A DNA stretch of 64,000 nt, taken from positions 186,001-250,000 of the forward strand of contig NZ_JAJFAY010000001.1 in assembly GCF_021083305.1 (NCBI RefSeq), read 5' to 3'. Positions 32,167 through 40,725 of the stretch are shown in pieces. The position numbers and the translations under genes were made by a program. The notes beneath the pieces were generated by a model. It was not told the origin of the DNA. It worked only from the letters and a program-made list of their open reading frames with translations, and ran no database searches. Position 1 is the stretch's first letter. The number at the start of each line of letters is the position of its first letter. This stretch comes from Haladaptatus sp. DYF46. Lineage in GTDB: Archaea; Halobacteriota; Halobacteria; Halobacteriales; Haladaptataceae.

Positions 32167-32410
32167 TCAATCGAGCAGGGAAACCACGTTCGTCGCCGAG
32201 ACGAGGTTGAACTGCGAGGGTTCGGAGCTATCCCGGAAAACGGAATCGTGAGTCGTTTCGTGAAACAGGGACGACTGATCGCGCGAATATCGTCGAAATA
32301 ATCGGGAAACGATCTTTTCGAATGGCTCGAATAGCACAGAAATCGAGGAGTCTTCACACAGCGATTGCGTGAACGAAATGCGGTCGAAGAAGATGAACGC
32401 CGACAGGAAA
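32167..32410. other. Intergenic next to tRNA-Thr, no gene supported
   Basis: Lies directly downstream of the tRNA-Thr 3' end and upstream of the DacB remnant. The composition is less GC-rich than flanking genes. It may contain residue of the lost DacB gene or of an integrated element, but no frame is convincing. Confidence 0.4.
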
Positions 32411-32483
32411 GCCAAGGGTGGGATTTGAACCCACGTATTCTCGATTACAAATCGAGTGCTTGAACCACCCAAGCTCCCTTGGC
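32411..32483 (-). tRNA. tRNA-Thr (anticodon UGU)
   Basis: 73 nt. The acceptor stem is GCCAAGG/CCTTGGC and the D-arm GCTT/AAGC. The anticodon stem CTCGA/TCGAG closes a seven-base loop TTTGTAA with anticodon TGT. The T-arm is GTGGG-TTCAAAT-CCCAC. All stems are perfect and no intron is present. The CCA end is not encoded. Confidence 0.96.
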
Positions 32484-32500
32484 GCAACAGCCAGTTATCG

Positions 32501-32977
32501 CTACTCCTTTGAGTGGTTATCGCTTTCGTCCGATTTTTCCATCTCGATTCGATGTGGTTCGTATCCCCTGTTTTCGTACAGTCTGCGGGCGCTTTCGTTC
32601 CGCGCCAGCACTTCGAGAGACAACACCTTCGCACCCCGTTCCCGAAGCGCCTCCTCCGCGGCGTCGAGGAGCGCCGACCCGATACCCTCGTTTCGGGATG
32701 CGGGTTCGACGTAGATGTTTTGGATGACGCCGCGAGTGGTCGAGTGCTGGTAGATGCCCGTCTGCAGTTCGAACATCACGAACCCGACGATACCCTCGTC
32801 TCGGGCGACGAGGAGGTCGTTTTCCACGACGTGCCGTGCGACCGAATCCCGGACGGCGCTCCGGTTCTCCGTTGCGAGGAGGTGAGAACCGTGAGCGCGC
32901 TGGTCGCGGGCGAGTTCGACCCAGCGGTCCGCGATGTGGTCGATGTCGGCGTTCGTCGCCGCCTCGATGGCCACCAT
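32501..32977 (-). CDS. GNAT family N-acetyltransferase
   Basis: 158 residues. The acetyl-CoA binding motif is seen in IYVEPASRNEGIGSALLDAA, followed by the beta-5/alpha-4 region VLARNESARRLYENRGYEP. The substrate cannot be inferred. It begins directly after the phosphoglycerate kinase stop codon on the same strand, so the two genes are probably co-transcribed. Confidence 0.92.
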   Translation of the reverse strand: MVAIEAATNADIDHIADRWVELARDQRAHGSHLLATENRSAVRDSVARHVVENDLLVARDEGIVGFVMFELQTGIYQHSTTRGVIQNIYVEPASRNEGIGSALLDAAEEALRERGAKVLSLEVLARNESARRLYENRGYEPHRIEMEKSDESDNHSKE

Positions 32978-34177
32978 CTATCGGGAGAGCGCTTGCAACG
33001 CCGGGAGTTCCTCGCCGGTGAGCATCCGGAGGCACGCACCTCCGCCGGTGCTGACGTGGTCGAACCCGTCGAGGCCGAACTTCCGAATCGCGGCGGCGGT
33101 ATCGCCCCCGCCGACGATGCTGAACTCGGCGTTCGCGGCCGCGGTGTACAATTCGCGGGTACCGTCGGCGAACGTCTCGTCCTCGAACACGCCCGCCGGG
33201 CCGTTGAGGATGACCGTGCCGGAATCACGGAGGATGTCGGAATACGCGGCGATGGTGTCGCCACCGACGTCCATGGCGATTTCGTCCTCCCCCGGGGGGA
33301 ACTCCTCGCGGGCGAGTTCGACGCGATCACCGTCTCGCTCGACTGCGACGTCCTTCGGCAAGTGAATCCTGTCGCCGTACGTTTCGAGGAGGTCTGCGGC
33401 GTCGTCGATGTAATCCCAGTAGCCTTGGTCGTGGATGAAATCCGCGCTCCCGTCGCCGATGTCCGCGCCGTCGGCGAACAGGAAGACGTTGCCGACGACA
33501 CCGGCCGTCAGGACGTGGTCCGCGAGGTCACGTTCCAAGACGTTCCTCGCGACCGCGATGGAATCGGAGACCTTTGCACCGCCGACCACGTACGTGCGTG
33601 GGCGCGGTGTCGCCTCGATATCGCCCAGCACGTCCACTTCGCGTTCCATGACGCGGCCCGCATAGCCGGGTAGTCGCGTCGGGAAGCCGACGAGGGAGGG
33701 CTGCGAGCGGTGGGCCGCCGCGAACGCGTCGTTGACGTAGGCGTCGAGTTCGGGGACGAGATTGTCCACGAGGTGGGTTTCGGCGGCCTGCTCCGCCGGG
33801 AATTCCATGTACTCCTCGCTGTAGAAGCGGGTGTTTTCCAGGAGTACCGCTTCGCCTTCGTTGAGATTCGTCACGGCCCGACGCGCTTCGGCCGAGAACG
33901 TCGCATCGCAGTGAGAGACGGGAAAGGAGAGGAGTTCGTCCAATCGCTCCGCGTGCGGCAAGAGGCTCGCGAAGTCGTCGCTTCCGGGTCTGCCCTGGTG
34001 GGCGAGAACCGCGACCTTCCCCCCGCGCTCCAACAGTTCCGAGAGCGTGTCGACGTGGGCCAACAGCCGCGCATCATCGGCGAGGTCGCCGGATTCGGCC
34101 AACGGGCTGTTGATGTCGATGCGCACGCCGAGAGTCGTCCCTTGGACGGCGAGGTCGTCAAGGGTCTGTATGGGCAT
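32978..34177 (-). CDS. pgk: Phosphoglycerate kinase
   Basis: 399 residues, the family length. The N-terminal substrate-binding motif appears as GVRIDINSPL, with LAHQGRPG as the basic loop. VLLENTRFYSEE, VGGAKVSDSI, and the C-terminal nucleotide-binding FSIVGGGDTAAAIRKFG and STGGGACLRMLTG follow in order. It catalyses the reversible 1,3-bisphosphoglycerate/3-phosphoglycerate step. The start at 34177 (MPIQTLDDL) matches the family; an upstream open extension does not. Confidence 0.96.
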   Translation of the reverse strand: MPIQTLDDLAVQGTTLGVRIDINSPLAESGDLADDARLLAHVDTLSELLERGGKVAVLAHQGRPGSDDFASLLPHAERLDELLSFPVSHCDATFSAEARRAVTNLNEGEAVLLENTRFYSEEYMEFPAEQAAETHLVDNLVPELDAYVNDAFAAAHRSQPSLVGFPTRLPGYAGRVMEREVDVLGDIEATPRPRTYVVGGAKVSDSIAVARNVLERDLADHVLTAGVVGNVFLFADGADIGDGSADFIHDQGYWDYIDDAADLLETYGDRIHLPKDVAVERDGDRVELAREEFPPGEDEIAMDVGGDTIAAYSDILRDSGTVILNGPAGVFEDETFADGTRELYTAAANAEFSIVGGGDTAAAIRKFGLDGFDHVSTGGGACLRMLTGEELPALQALSR

Positions 34178-34340
34178 ACGTGTGCCTGCAACACCGCCCG
34201 GCATATGTGTGTCGGTAAACAGGGGTGGAAATAAACACGTTTTCGAGTAAATAGCTGGTTCATTTATTTCTCGACAGTTCCTTCTGAGGGTTATCAGTAT
34301 GCCGCCGTTACTGAAATACGGCGGGCCGCTTCGTCGGAAA

Positions 34341-34350
34341 GGTTTAATAC
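34341..34350 (+). promoter_or_regulatory. TATA element of the liv operon
   Basis: GGTTTAATAC is about 40 bases upstream of the livH ATG. A purine-rich GGAGAG close to the start may act as ribosome-binding site. Confidence 0.55.
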
Positions 34351-34386
34351 TCTGACCGGAACCGGTTATCGTGTGGAGAGTTATCA

Positions 34387-35502
34387 ATGGACGACGTAAC
34401 TGAGACGTATTCACGTGGGCGCCGCCTCATCGTCGAACGACCGCTACTGGTGGTCGTCGGCCTGTTCGCGGCACTCCTCGTCTTCGATTTCATCAATCGC
34501 CTGCTGACCGGCGACTTGCTGGTGTCCGACGTTGGGTCACTCGTGTGGAACGGCCTCATGCGTGGGCTCATCATCGGTCTTGCTGGAATCGGGCTTTCGA
34601 TGACGTACAGTATTCTAAATTTTGCCAATTTCTCGCACGGGGACTACATCACGAGCGGTGCGTTCTCGGGATGGGCAGTCACCTACCTCATTGCGGGATT
34701 GGGTAGCAACAACATCGCCGGACTGTTGTTGGTCGGTGCGGGCGGGACGGCGTACGCGAGCAGCCTCGGTATCACGATCACGACGACGCCGATAGCGGTC
34801 ATCCTCGGACTGGTGCTCGCCGGGGTCTGTACGGTCGTTTTGGCCCTGCTCATCGACCGTATCGTGTACCGACCCATGCGGGACGCGGAGGGGATTTCCC
34901 TCCTCATCACGAGCATTGGCGTGGCGTTCGTGCTTCGCTACCTCGTCGTGTTCGTCTTCTCGGCGGAAAGCCGCGGGACGACGGCGTTACAGAACATCCC
35001 CAAGTGGGACCTGTTGTTGTGGGACGGAACGGTTCGCGTGACGGCACACGACCTGACGCTTCTCGTCTGCACCGTCAGCTTGATGCTCGGCGTTCACTTC
35101 CTGCTTCAGCGGACGAAACTCGGCAAGGCGATGCGGGCCATGGCGGACAACGAGGACCTCGCCCGCGTTACCGGTATCCCGACCGAACGCGTCATCCGCT
35201 GGACGTGGATAATCGGCGGCGGCCTGACCGGGATTGCGGGCTACCTGCTCGTGCTGTGGAAGGGAACCATCGTCTTCCAGTTCGGGTGGCTTCTCCTGTT
35301 GCCCATCTTCGCCGCGGTCATCCTCGGCGGCATCGGGTCGATTTACGGTGCCATCGTCGGCGGGTTGGTCATCGGACTGACGTGGAACCTCGCCATCATC
35401 TGGATTCCCAGTGACTTCGGCCGGGCCGCCGCGTTCGGCATGATGATCCTCATCCTGCTGTTCAAGCCGCAGGGGCTCTTCGCCGGGAGGACGACCGCAT
35501 GA
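34387..35502 (+). CDS. livH: Branched-chain amino acid ABC transporter permease LivH
   Basis: 371 residues with about eight to nine hydrophobic segments. It has the LivH landmarks GIGLSMTYSILNFANFSHGD near residue 65 and MRAMADNEDLARVTGI (the EAA-like loop contacting the ATPases). The N-terminal cytoplasmic stretch of about 20 residues is basic. It is the first gene of livH-M-G-F, and its stop overlaps the livM start by four bases. Confidence 0.95.
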   Translation: MDDVTETYSRGRRLIVERPLLVVVGLFAALLVFDFINRLLTGDLLVSDVGSLVWNGLMRGLIIGLAGIGLSMTYSILNFANFSHGDYITSGAFSGWAVTYLIAGLGSNNIAGLLLVGAGGTAYASSLGITITTTPIAVILGLVLAGVCTVVLALLIDRIVYRPMRDAEGISLLITSIGVAFVLRYLVVFVFSAESRGTTALQNIPKWDLLLWDGTVRVTAHDLTLLVCTVSLMLGVHFLLQRTKLGKAMRAMADNEDLARVTGIPTERVIRWTWIIGGGLTGIAGYLLVLWKGTIVFQFGWLLLLPIFAAVILGGIGSIYGAIVGGLVIGLTWNLAIIWIPSDFGRAAAFGMMILILLFKPQGLFAGRTTA

Positions 35503-36851
35503 GTTCGCGTATCCGCGATTTCGACTTCAACGATACGCTGCTCATCCTCGGGGTGCTCTTCGCCATTTACGTGGTGTACCTCGGGGCGGGGTCGCTCCTC
35601 GGCTACTCGCTTCGCGGCCAGTTGAACTCCCTCGCTCGCCTCACGTTCCTCATCGCCGTGTACGGGATGTTGGCGCTCGCGTTGAACCTCCAGTGGGGGT
35701 ACACGGGGTTGTTCAACATCGGTATCGCGGGGTTCATGGCTGTCGGCCTGTACACGATGGCCATCCTCTCGAAACCCGCGGCGAGCGCGACGGCGGGTGC
35801 CGCAACCGTCTCGGGCCTCGGTCTTCCGCTGTGGGTCGGAATCCTCGGCGGAATGGCCGCAGCGGCGATTCTCGGGTTGCTCGTCGCGCTTCCCGCCTTA
35901 CGATTGCGGGCCGACTATCTCGCAATCGTAACCATCGCAATGTCCGAAATCGTCCGGTTTACCGTGACGTCGGACCAGTTCCAGCAGTTCACGCTGTTCG
36001 GCAAGACGCTCGGAACCGGCGGCGGCCGGGGTCTCCTGTTGAACTTCACCGACCCCCTTCAACCGCTCTTCGAAAGCGGGCCGTATACCGCGCTCGAAGG
36101 CGCACTCAACCCGATGTTCGGCGGATCCATCGGCCCGGTGCTCGACTCGCTGACCTACGCCGTCATCCTGATGGGATTCGTGGCGGCGTTCTACTGGCTG
36201 TTGAAACGGACCGGCGAATCGCCGTTCGGTCGCGTCCTCAAGGCCATCCGTGAGGACGAGGAAGTCGCGAACGCGCTCGGGAAGAACACCGACGTGTTCA
36301 AGATCAAGTCGTTCATGCTCGGCTGCGCGCTGATGGGACTGGCGGGCATCCTCTGGCAGATGCGTCAGGGTGCCATCACGCCCACGTCGTTCAGACCGCA
36401 GGTGACGTTCTTCGTGTGGTTGGCGCTCATCATCGGCGGTGCGGGGTCGAACACCGGCAGCGTCCTCGGTGCGGCGGTGTTCGCCGGGGCGCTGTATCAG
36501 GGACCGCTCTACCTGAAGAACATCATCAGGGGCGGAATCGACATCCCGATACCGGTGTTCGGCCACCTCGTCTTCCAACCTCCGGCCGGTGCGCCGAACA
36601 CGTTTGCGGGCGCACTCGCCCCGATTTTCAGCGGCAAATTATCCCCGATGGTGGCCTACGTCATTGGGAGCATCAACGCGCTCCAGTTGGTCATCATGGG
36701 CGCGGTTCTCATCTGGATAATGCAGCACCGTCCCGAGGGTGTCCTCGGGCATCGTAAGGAGGAAGCGGCGAGCATCCCGCTCACGCGTCCCGGCGGCGGG
36801 TCCAACGAGTCACAACCGACGCCCGCGACTGACGGAGGTGAAGAGCAATGA
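35499..36851 (+). CDS. livM: Branched-chain amino acid ABC transporter permease LivM
   Basis: 450 residues with multiple membrane segments, LNLQWGYTGLFNIGIAGFMA as the family signature, and the EAA-like loop LKAIREDEEVANALGKN. The polar C-terminal tail of about 30 residues is longer than in bacterial LivM. It overlaps both neighbours by four bases. Confidence 0.95.
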   Translation: MSSRIRDFDFNDTLLILGVLFAIYVVYLGAGSLLGYSLRGQLNSLARLTFLIAVYGMLALALNLQWGYTGLFNIGIAGFMAVGLYTMAILSKPAASATAGAATVSGLGLPLWVGILGGMAAAAILGLLVALPALRLRADYLAIVTIAMSEIVRFTVTSDQFQQFTLFGKTLGTGGGRGLLLNFTDPLQPLFESGPYTALEGALNPMFGGSIGPVLDSLTYAVILMGFVAAFYWLLKRTGESPFGRVLKAIREDEEVANALGKNTDVFKIKSFMLGCALMGLAGILWQMRQGAITPTSFRPQVTFFVWLALIIGGAGSNTGSVLGAAVFAGALYQGPLYLKNIIRGGIDIPIPVFGHLVFQPPAGAPNTFAGALAPIFSGKLSPMVAYVIGSINALQLVIMGAVLIWIMQHRPEGVLGHRKEEAASIPLTRPGGGSNESQPTPATDGGEEQ

Positions 36852-37681
36852 CGGCGAGTGAGTCAGAGGAAACAGAAGGCCTCGACATCGGGAACGAAGT
36901 GGCTGACACGAGCGAGACGCCGCTTCGCGTCGAAAACCTCCGGAAGACCTTCGGCGGTATCACGGCCGTCGACGGCGCGACGTTCTCCGTCGAACAAGGG
37001 TCGTTCACCGGCCTCATCGGACCGAACGGGGCCGGCAAGTCCACGACGTTCAACCTCATCACGGGGGTTTATCAACCGGACAGCGGTTCCGTGTACTTCA
37101 ACGACCGGGACGTCACGGGACTGCAACCGTTCGAAATCGCCGACCGTGGCATGGTTAGGACGTTCCAAATCGCCCGTGAACTCTCCGAGATGACCGTCTT
37201 GGAGAACATGATGCTCGCCCCGAAGGCACAACAGGGCGAACGCCTTTGGCGGTCGGTGATGCCCGGAACGCGGGGCGAGGTGTGTGACCAAGAGGAGGAA
37301 GTACTCGAACGCTCGTGGGAGATGCTTGAGTTCTTCGAAATCGACCACCTCGCGGGCGAGTACGCGGGCAACCTCTCCGGCGGCCAACGGAAACTGTTGG
37401 AGATGGCGCGGGCGCTCATGACCGACCCGCAGATGGTGCTGTTGGACGAACCGCTCGCGGGTGTGAACCCGTCGCTCGAAAAGAAACTGCTCAAACACGT
37501 CCACGAACTCCGTGAACGTGGCTACACGTTCCTCCTCGTCGAACACGACATGGACGTCATCATGAACAACTGCGAACACGTCATCGTCATGCATCAAGGC
37601 AAAGTGCTGGCCGAAGGGAAACCCGCGGCGATTCGGTCGAACGAACAGGTCATCGACGCCTACCTCGGGGAGGAGATCTGA
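36848..37681 (+). CDS. livG: Branched-chain amino acid ABC transporter ATP-binding protein LivG
   Basis: 277 residues. Walker A is GPNGAGKSTTFNL, the signature motif LSGGQRKLLEMARAL, and Walker B MVLLDEPLAGVNP. An acidic N-terminal extension of about 25 residues precedes the ABC domain, a haloarchaeal trait. It abuts livF (one shared base). Confidence 0.96.
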   Translation: MTASESEETEGLDIGNEVADTSETPLRVENLRKTFGGITAVDGATFSVEQGSFTGLIGPNGAGKSTTFNLITGVYQPDSGSVYFNDRDVTGLQPFEIADRGMVRTFQIARELSEMTVLENMMLAPKAQQGERLWRSVMPGTRGEVCDQEEEVLERSWEMLEFFEIDHLAGEYAGNLSGGQRKLLEMARALMTDPQMVLLDEPLAGVNPSLEKKLLKHVHELRERGYTFLLVEHDMDVIMNNCEHVIVMHQGKVLAEGKPAAIRSNEQVIDAYLGEEI

Positions 37682-38388
37682 TGGCGCTTCTCGAAATCGG
37701 CGGACTCGACGCGGGGTACGGCGAAGACCTGCAGATTCTGAGCGACGTCGATATGCGCGTTGAGGATGGCGAATACGTCACAATCGTCGGGCCGAACGGG
37801 GCCGGGAAGTCGACCGTGATGAAGTCCGTCTTCGGGTTGACGACGTACATGGGCGGAACGATCACGTTCGACGGTGCGGAGATTCAGGGGGACGCCCCCG
37901 AGGACATCATCCACCTCGGACTCGGATACGTCCCCCAGACGGACAACGTGTTCCCGACGCTTTCGGTGCAAGAGAACTTGGAGATGGGCGCGTACATTCT
38001 GGACGAAGTGCCGAAAGACGCCCTCAACGAGGTGTTCGAGCGGTTCCCGATTCTCGACGAACGCCGCGACCAGAAGGCGGGGACGATGTCCGGCGGACAA
38101 CAACAGATGCTCGCGATGGGTCGGGCGCTCATGCTGGACCCCGACCTGTTGATGCTGGACGAACCGAGCGCCGGACTCGCACCCGACCTCGTGGCGGAGA
38201 TGTTCGACAAGGTGGACGAGATCAACGACAACGGGACGGCGATACTGATGGTCGAACAGAACGCGAAGGAGGCGCTCCGACGCTGTGACCGCGGCTACGT
38301 CCTGGTGCAGGGTGGGAACCGCTTCATGGACAGCGGAGACGCGCTGCTCGCGGACGACGAGGTACGACAGGAGTTCCTCGGCGGATAA
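37681..38388 (+). CDS. livF: Branched-chain amino acid ABC transporter ATP-binding protein LivF
   Basis: 235 residues. Walker A is GPNGAGKSTVMKSVFG, the signature motif MSGGQQQMLAMGRAL, and Walker B LLMLDEPSAGLAP. With LivG it forms the nucleotide-binding pair of the importer. No substrate-binding protein is encoded in this operon; two lie convergently downstream. Confidence 0.96.
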   Translation: MALLEIGGLDAGYGEDLQILSDVDMRVEDGEYVTIVGPNGAGKSTVMKSVFGLTTYMGGTITFDGAEIQGDAPEDIIHLGLGYVPQTDNVFPTLSVQENLEMGAYILDEVPKDALNEVFERFPILDERRDQKAGTMSGGQQQMLAMGRALMLDPDLLMLDEPSAGLAPDLVAEMFDKVDEINDNGTAILMVEQNAKEALRRCDRGYVLVQGGNRFMDSGDALLADDEVRQEFLGG

Positions 38389-38446
38389 CTCCGTTCCGTT
38401 CTTTCGGTGCCACAATCCACAAGGACCAGCGACGCGTGGTCGGCCT

Positions 38447-39304
38447 ATGACGCGTTCACGGTGGGTCGCTCCGGTGTTCGCGCTCGTGGCCGTGTCCGGT
38501 CTCCTCCTCGTTTTCGGGATTCCCACGCCGGCGACGCCCGCCTTCGATGGGCATCCGACTCACCTCGATTCCTGCTCGGAGATAACCGAATCGGGTCGGT
38601 ACGTCCTCACGGACGACATCGATTCGCGCTCCGAGTCGTGCATCCGAATCGAGGCCGACGACGTGATTTTCGACGGGGGAAATCACGTCGTGGACGGTCA
38701 CGAGTTCCGGGAGAACACGACCGGCGTTTCGGTGACGGGGGAAAACGTCACGGTTCGGGATCTGACGGCACTCAATTGGACGTTCGGAGTGACGTACGAC
38801 GGTGCCCGTGCGGGAACCGTACGGAACGTGACGACGTGGCAGACGGGGGACGGCGTGACGGTTTCCGATTCGCCGAGGACGCGGGTCGAACGCGTAACCG
38901 CGACGAACGGTTTCACCGGCATCTTCGTACGCAACTCGGACGGCAGTCGCGTTTCGAACAGCGTTACCCGCGATACGAGTTCGGTCGGGGTGTTCGTCGC
39001 GGATTCGGGGAACGTGACGGTGACGAACGCCTCGGTCGTGCGGAGCGAGACGGGCGTCGCGTTGCTCGGAGAAGCGGGCACTGAGATGTCCGATTCGGCC
39101 GTTCGCTCGACGGGCGAGGCCATCCTACTCGTCGACTCTCACGACGACGTGATACGGAACGCGACGCTATCGAACCCCGCTGGAGCGGCGGTCGTGACGC
39201 GCTCGAACGCGAGCGACAATCGACTGGTCGATATGCACGGCAACTGGACGTACGAGGACGTGTCGGGAACGACCACGAAAAAGGAATCCGACGGGCGTGG
39301 CTAG
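38447..39304 (+). CDS. Secreted right-handed beta-helix (NosD/PbH1-like) protein
   Basis: 285 residues. An N-terminal hydrophobic segment (WVAPVFALVAVSGLLLVFG) is a Sec-type signal or anchor. The rest is a run of parallel beta-helix turns (for example VTGENVTVRDLTALN, VSNSVTRDTSSVGVFVADSG), with many N-X-S/T sequons. Such proteins bind or modify surface carbohydrates or assist metalloproteins; no catalytic residues can be assigned. It starts 58 bases after livF and its stop overlaps the stop of the convergent substrate-binding gene. Confidence 0.85.
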   Translation: MTRSRWVAPVFALVAVSGLLLVFGIPTPATPAFDGHPTHLDSCSEITESGRYVLTDDIDSRSESCIRIEADDVIFDGGNHVVDGHEFRENTTGVSVTGENVTVRDLTALNWTFGVTYDGARAGTVRNVTTWQTGDGVTVSDSPRTRVERVTATNGFTGIFVRNSDGSRVSNSVTRDTSSVGVFVADSGNVTVTNASVVRSETGVALLGEAGTEMSDSAVRSTGEAILLVDSHDDVIRNATLSNPAGAAVVTRSNASDNRLVDMHGNWTYEDVSGTTTKKESDGRG

Positions 39305-40575
39305 CCGTTGAGCGCCTGTTGGATGACGGACGAGTACGACGATTCGCCCTTGTTGAACGCCACCTGATTGGTGACGGTTCCGCTTTCGTCCTGCTTGAAC
39401 TTCTTCGCGAACTGGTTCGACAACTGTTGGCCGTAGTCGTTGTTCACGTACAACGTCGCCGCGGTTTTCGCACCGATACGTTCCCCGGCGACTTGTGCCA
39501 TCACGCCGCCCTGCAGCAGGTCGCTCGGCGCGGTGCGGAAGATGTAGTCGTCGTCCTTCAAGTACGAAACCGTGATGGCCGTACTCGACGGCGAACAACC
39601 GACGATCTGGTTCGGGATGAACACCTCGCTTGCGACCGGGATGTTGTTCCCGGAGGACGCCGGACCCGAGATGGCGGGATACCCCGCGTTGACGAGCGCG
39701 TTCGCCCCGCTGAGCGACGCCTGCCGGTCGGTCTGCGTGTCCTCGACTTGCGTTTCGACCTGCAAGTCCACGTTCCCCTCGTTCACCTGTTGAATCGGAA
39801 TCCTCGACGCTTGAATCATCGGCGTCCCGACCGATGCGAGGTCACCGGTCTGCGGAAGCAGGATACCGACCCTGATGGTTCTACCCAATCCGCCGGGCGC
39901 GCTGTTCGCCTCGGGGCCGCCCGCGTTACTCTGGAACTGTCGCGTGTTGACGACTCTGATTCCGTCTTCGGTCTGCGGTGCGAACTTCCAGACGTCGTAG
40001 GCCGCGGAGGCGGGACCGCCGCGCTTGTCGAAGTTCGTCGAACTCGATGCGCCCTGATAGTTGATGTCGTCGCCGTTCGCGGCGGCTTTCACGGCGTCCA
40101 CGAAGTTCTGTGGCCCGAACTCCTTGCCGGGAGGATTTGCGACGCGGCGCATCTGGTCGCGAATCTTCTGTCCGTCGTTCGCCCCCGCCGCCGCGTTTGC
40201 GAGGATGAGGATGGCGACCGAATCGTACGATTGTGACGTGAACACGCCCGGCGGCGCGTTGTAACGGTCGCGGAACAGTTTCGTGAACGCCTGTTTGTTC
40301 GGCCCGGCGGCGGCGGGAACCGTTCCCGTGACGTTCTGCATGTCGCTCCCGACCTGTTTCGGTAGGTCGGGTGACTGTAACCCGTCCGGGACGAGGACGG
40401 GAATGTCCCCCCCGCTCGCATAGAGGTCGCGGAACAGTTGAATCCCGCTCTCCGGGTAGCCGATGATGGTGAGCATGTCCGGCCCATCCCCCTGTTGGAG
40501 GGTCCCCATCAACCCCACAGTACTCGTTGCACCTGCCACTCGGAGGTAGGTGCGTCGGTCGATTTTCTGACTCAT
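39301..40575 (-). CDS. Liv-type substrate-binding protein, apparently circularly permuted (copy 1)
   Basis: 424 residues. A twin-arginine signal (RRTYLRVAGATSTVGL) is present, without a lipobox cysteine. The mature protein begins with MLTIIGYPESGIQLF and runs to AAYDVWKF (residues about 33-198), which corresponds to the last third of LivJ-like proteins. It then continues with IRVGILLPQTGDLASVG (about 234), which is normally the very N-terminus, and ends with AFNKGESSYSSVIQQALNG. The order is thus permuted with respect to LivJ. The start at 40575 is chosen for the Tat motif. It probably binds the substrate for livHMGF. Confidence 0.9.
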   Translation of the reverse strand: MSQKIDRRTYLRVAGATSTVGLMGTLQQGDGPDMLTIIGYPESGIQLFRDLYASGGDIPVLVPDGLQSPDLPKQVGSDMQNVTGTVPAAAGPNKQAFTKLFRDRYNAPPGVFTSQSYDSVAILILANAAAGANDGQKIRDQMRRVANPPGKEFGPQNFVDAVKAAANGDDINYQGASSSTNFDKRGGPASAAYDVWKFAPQTEDGIRVVNTRQFQSNAGGPEANSAPGGLGRTIRVGILLPQTGDLASVGTPMIQASRIPIQQVNEGNVDLQVETQVEDTQTDRQASLSGANALVNAGYPAISGPASSGNNIPVASEVFIPNQIVGCSPSSTAITVSYLKDDDYIFRTAPSDLLQGGVMAQVAGERIGAKTAATLYVNNDYGQQLSNQFAKKFKQDESGTVTNQVAFNKGESSYSSVIQQALNG

Positions 40576-40725
40576 ACCCGGTGGAACTCTCACCGTTTCG
40601 ACGGAAAAGTGTATCTTAAATTATCATTATATATTGTGGTCAGTTCATCGACTGGCGAGAGATACACTAGCACGCACTCTGGCTGACGTATTCCTCGATA
40701 AAAAGTAGAACGGAGAGACGACCGT

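Noticed and set aside
40576..40725. Mobile element or attachment site between the two substrate-binding genes
   Set aside because: The gap is short and AT-rich as expected for a promoter; no inverted repeats or transposase fragment is visible.
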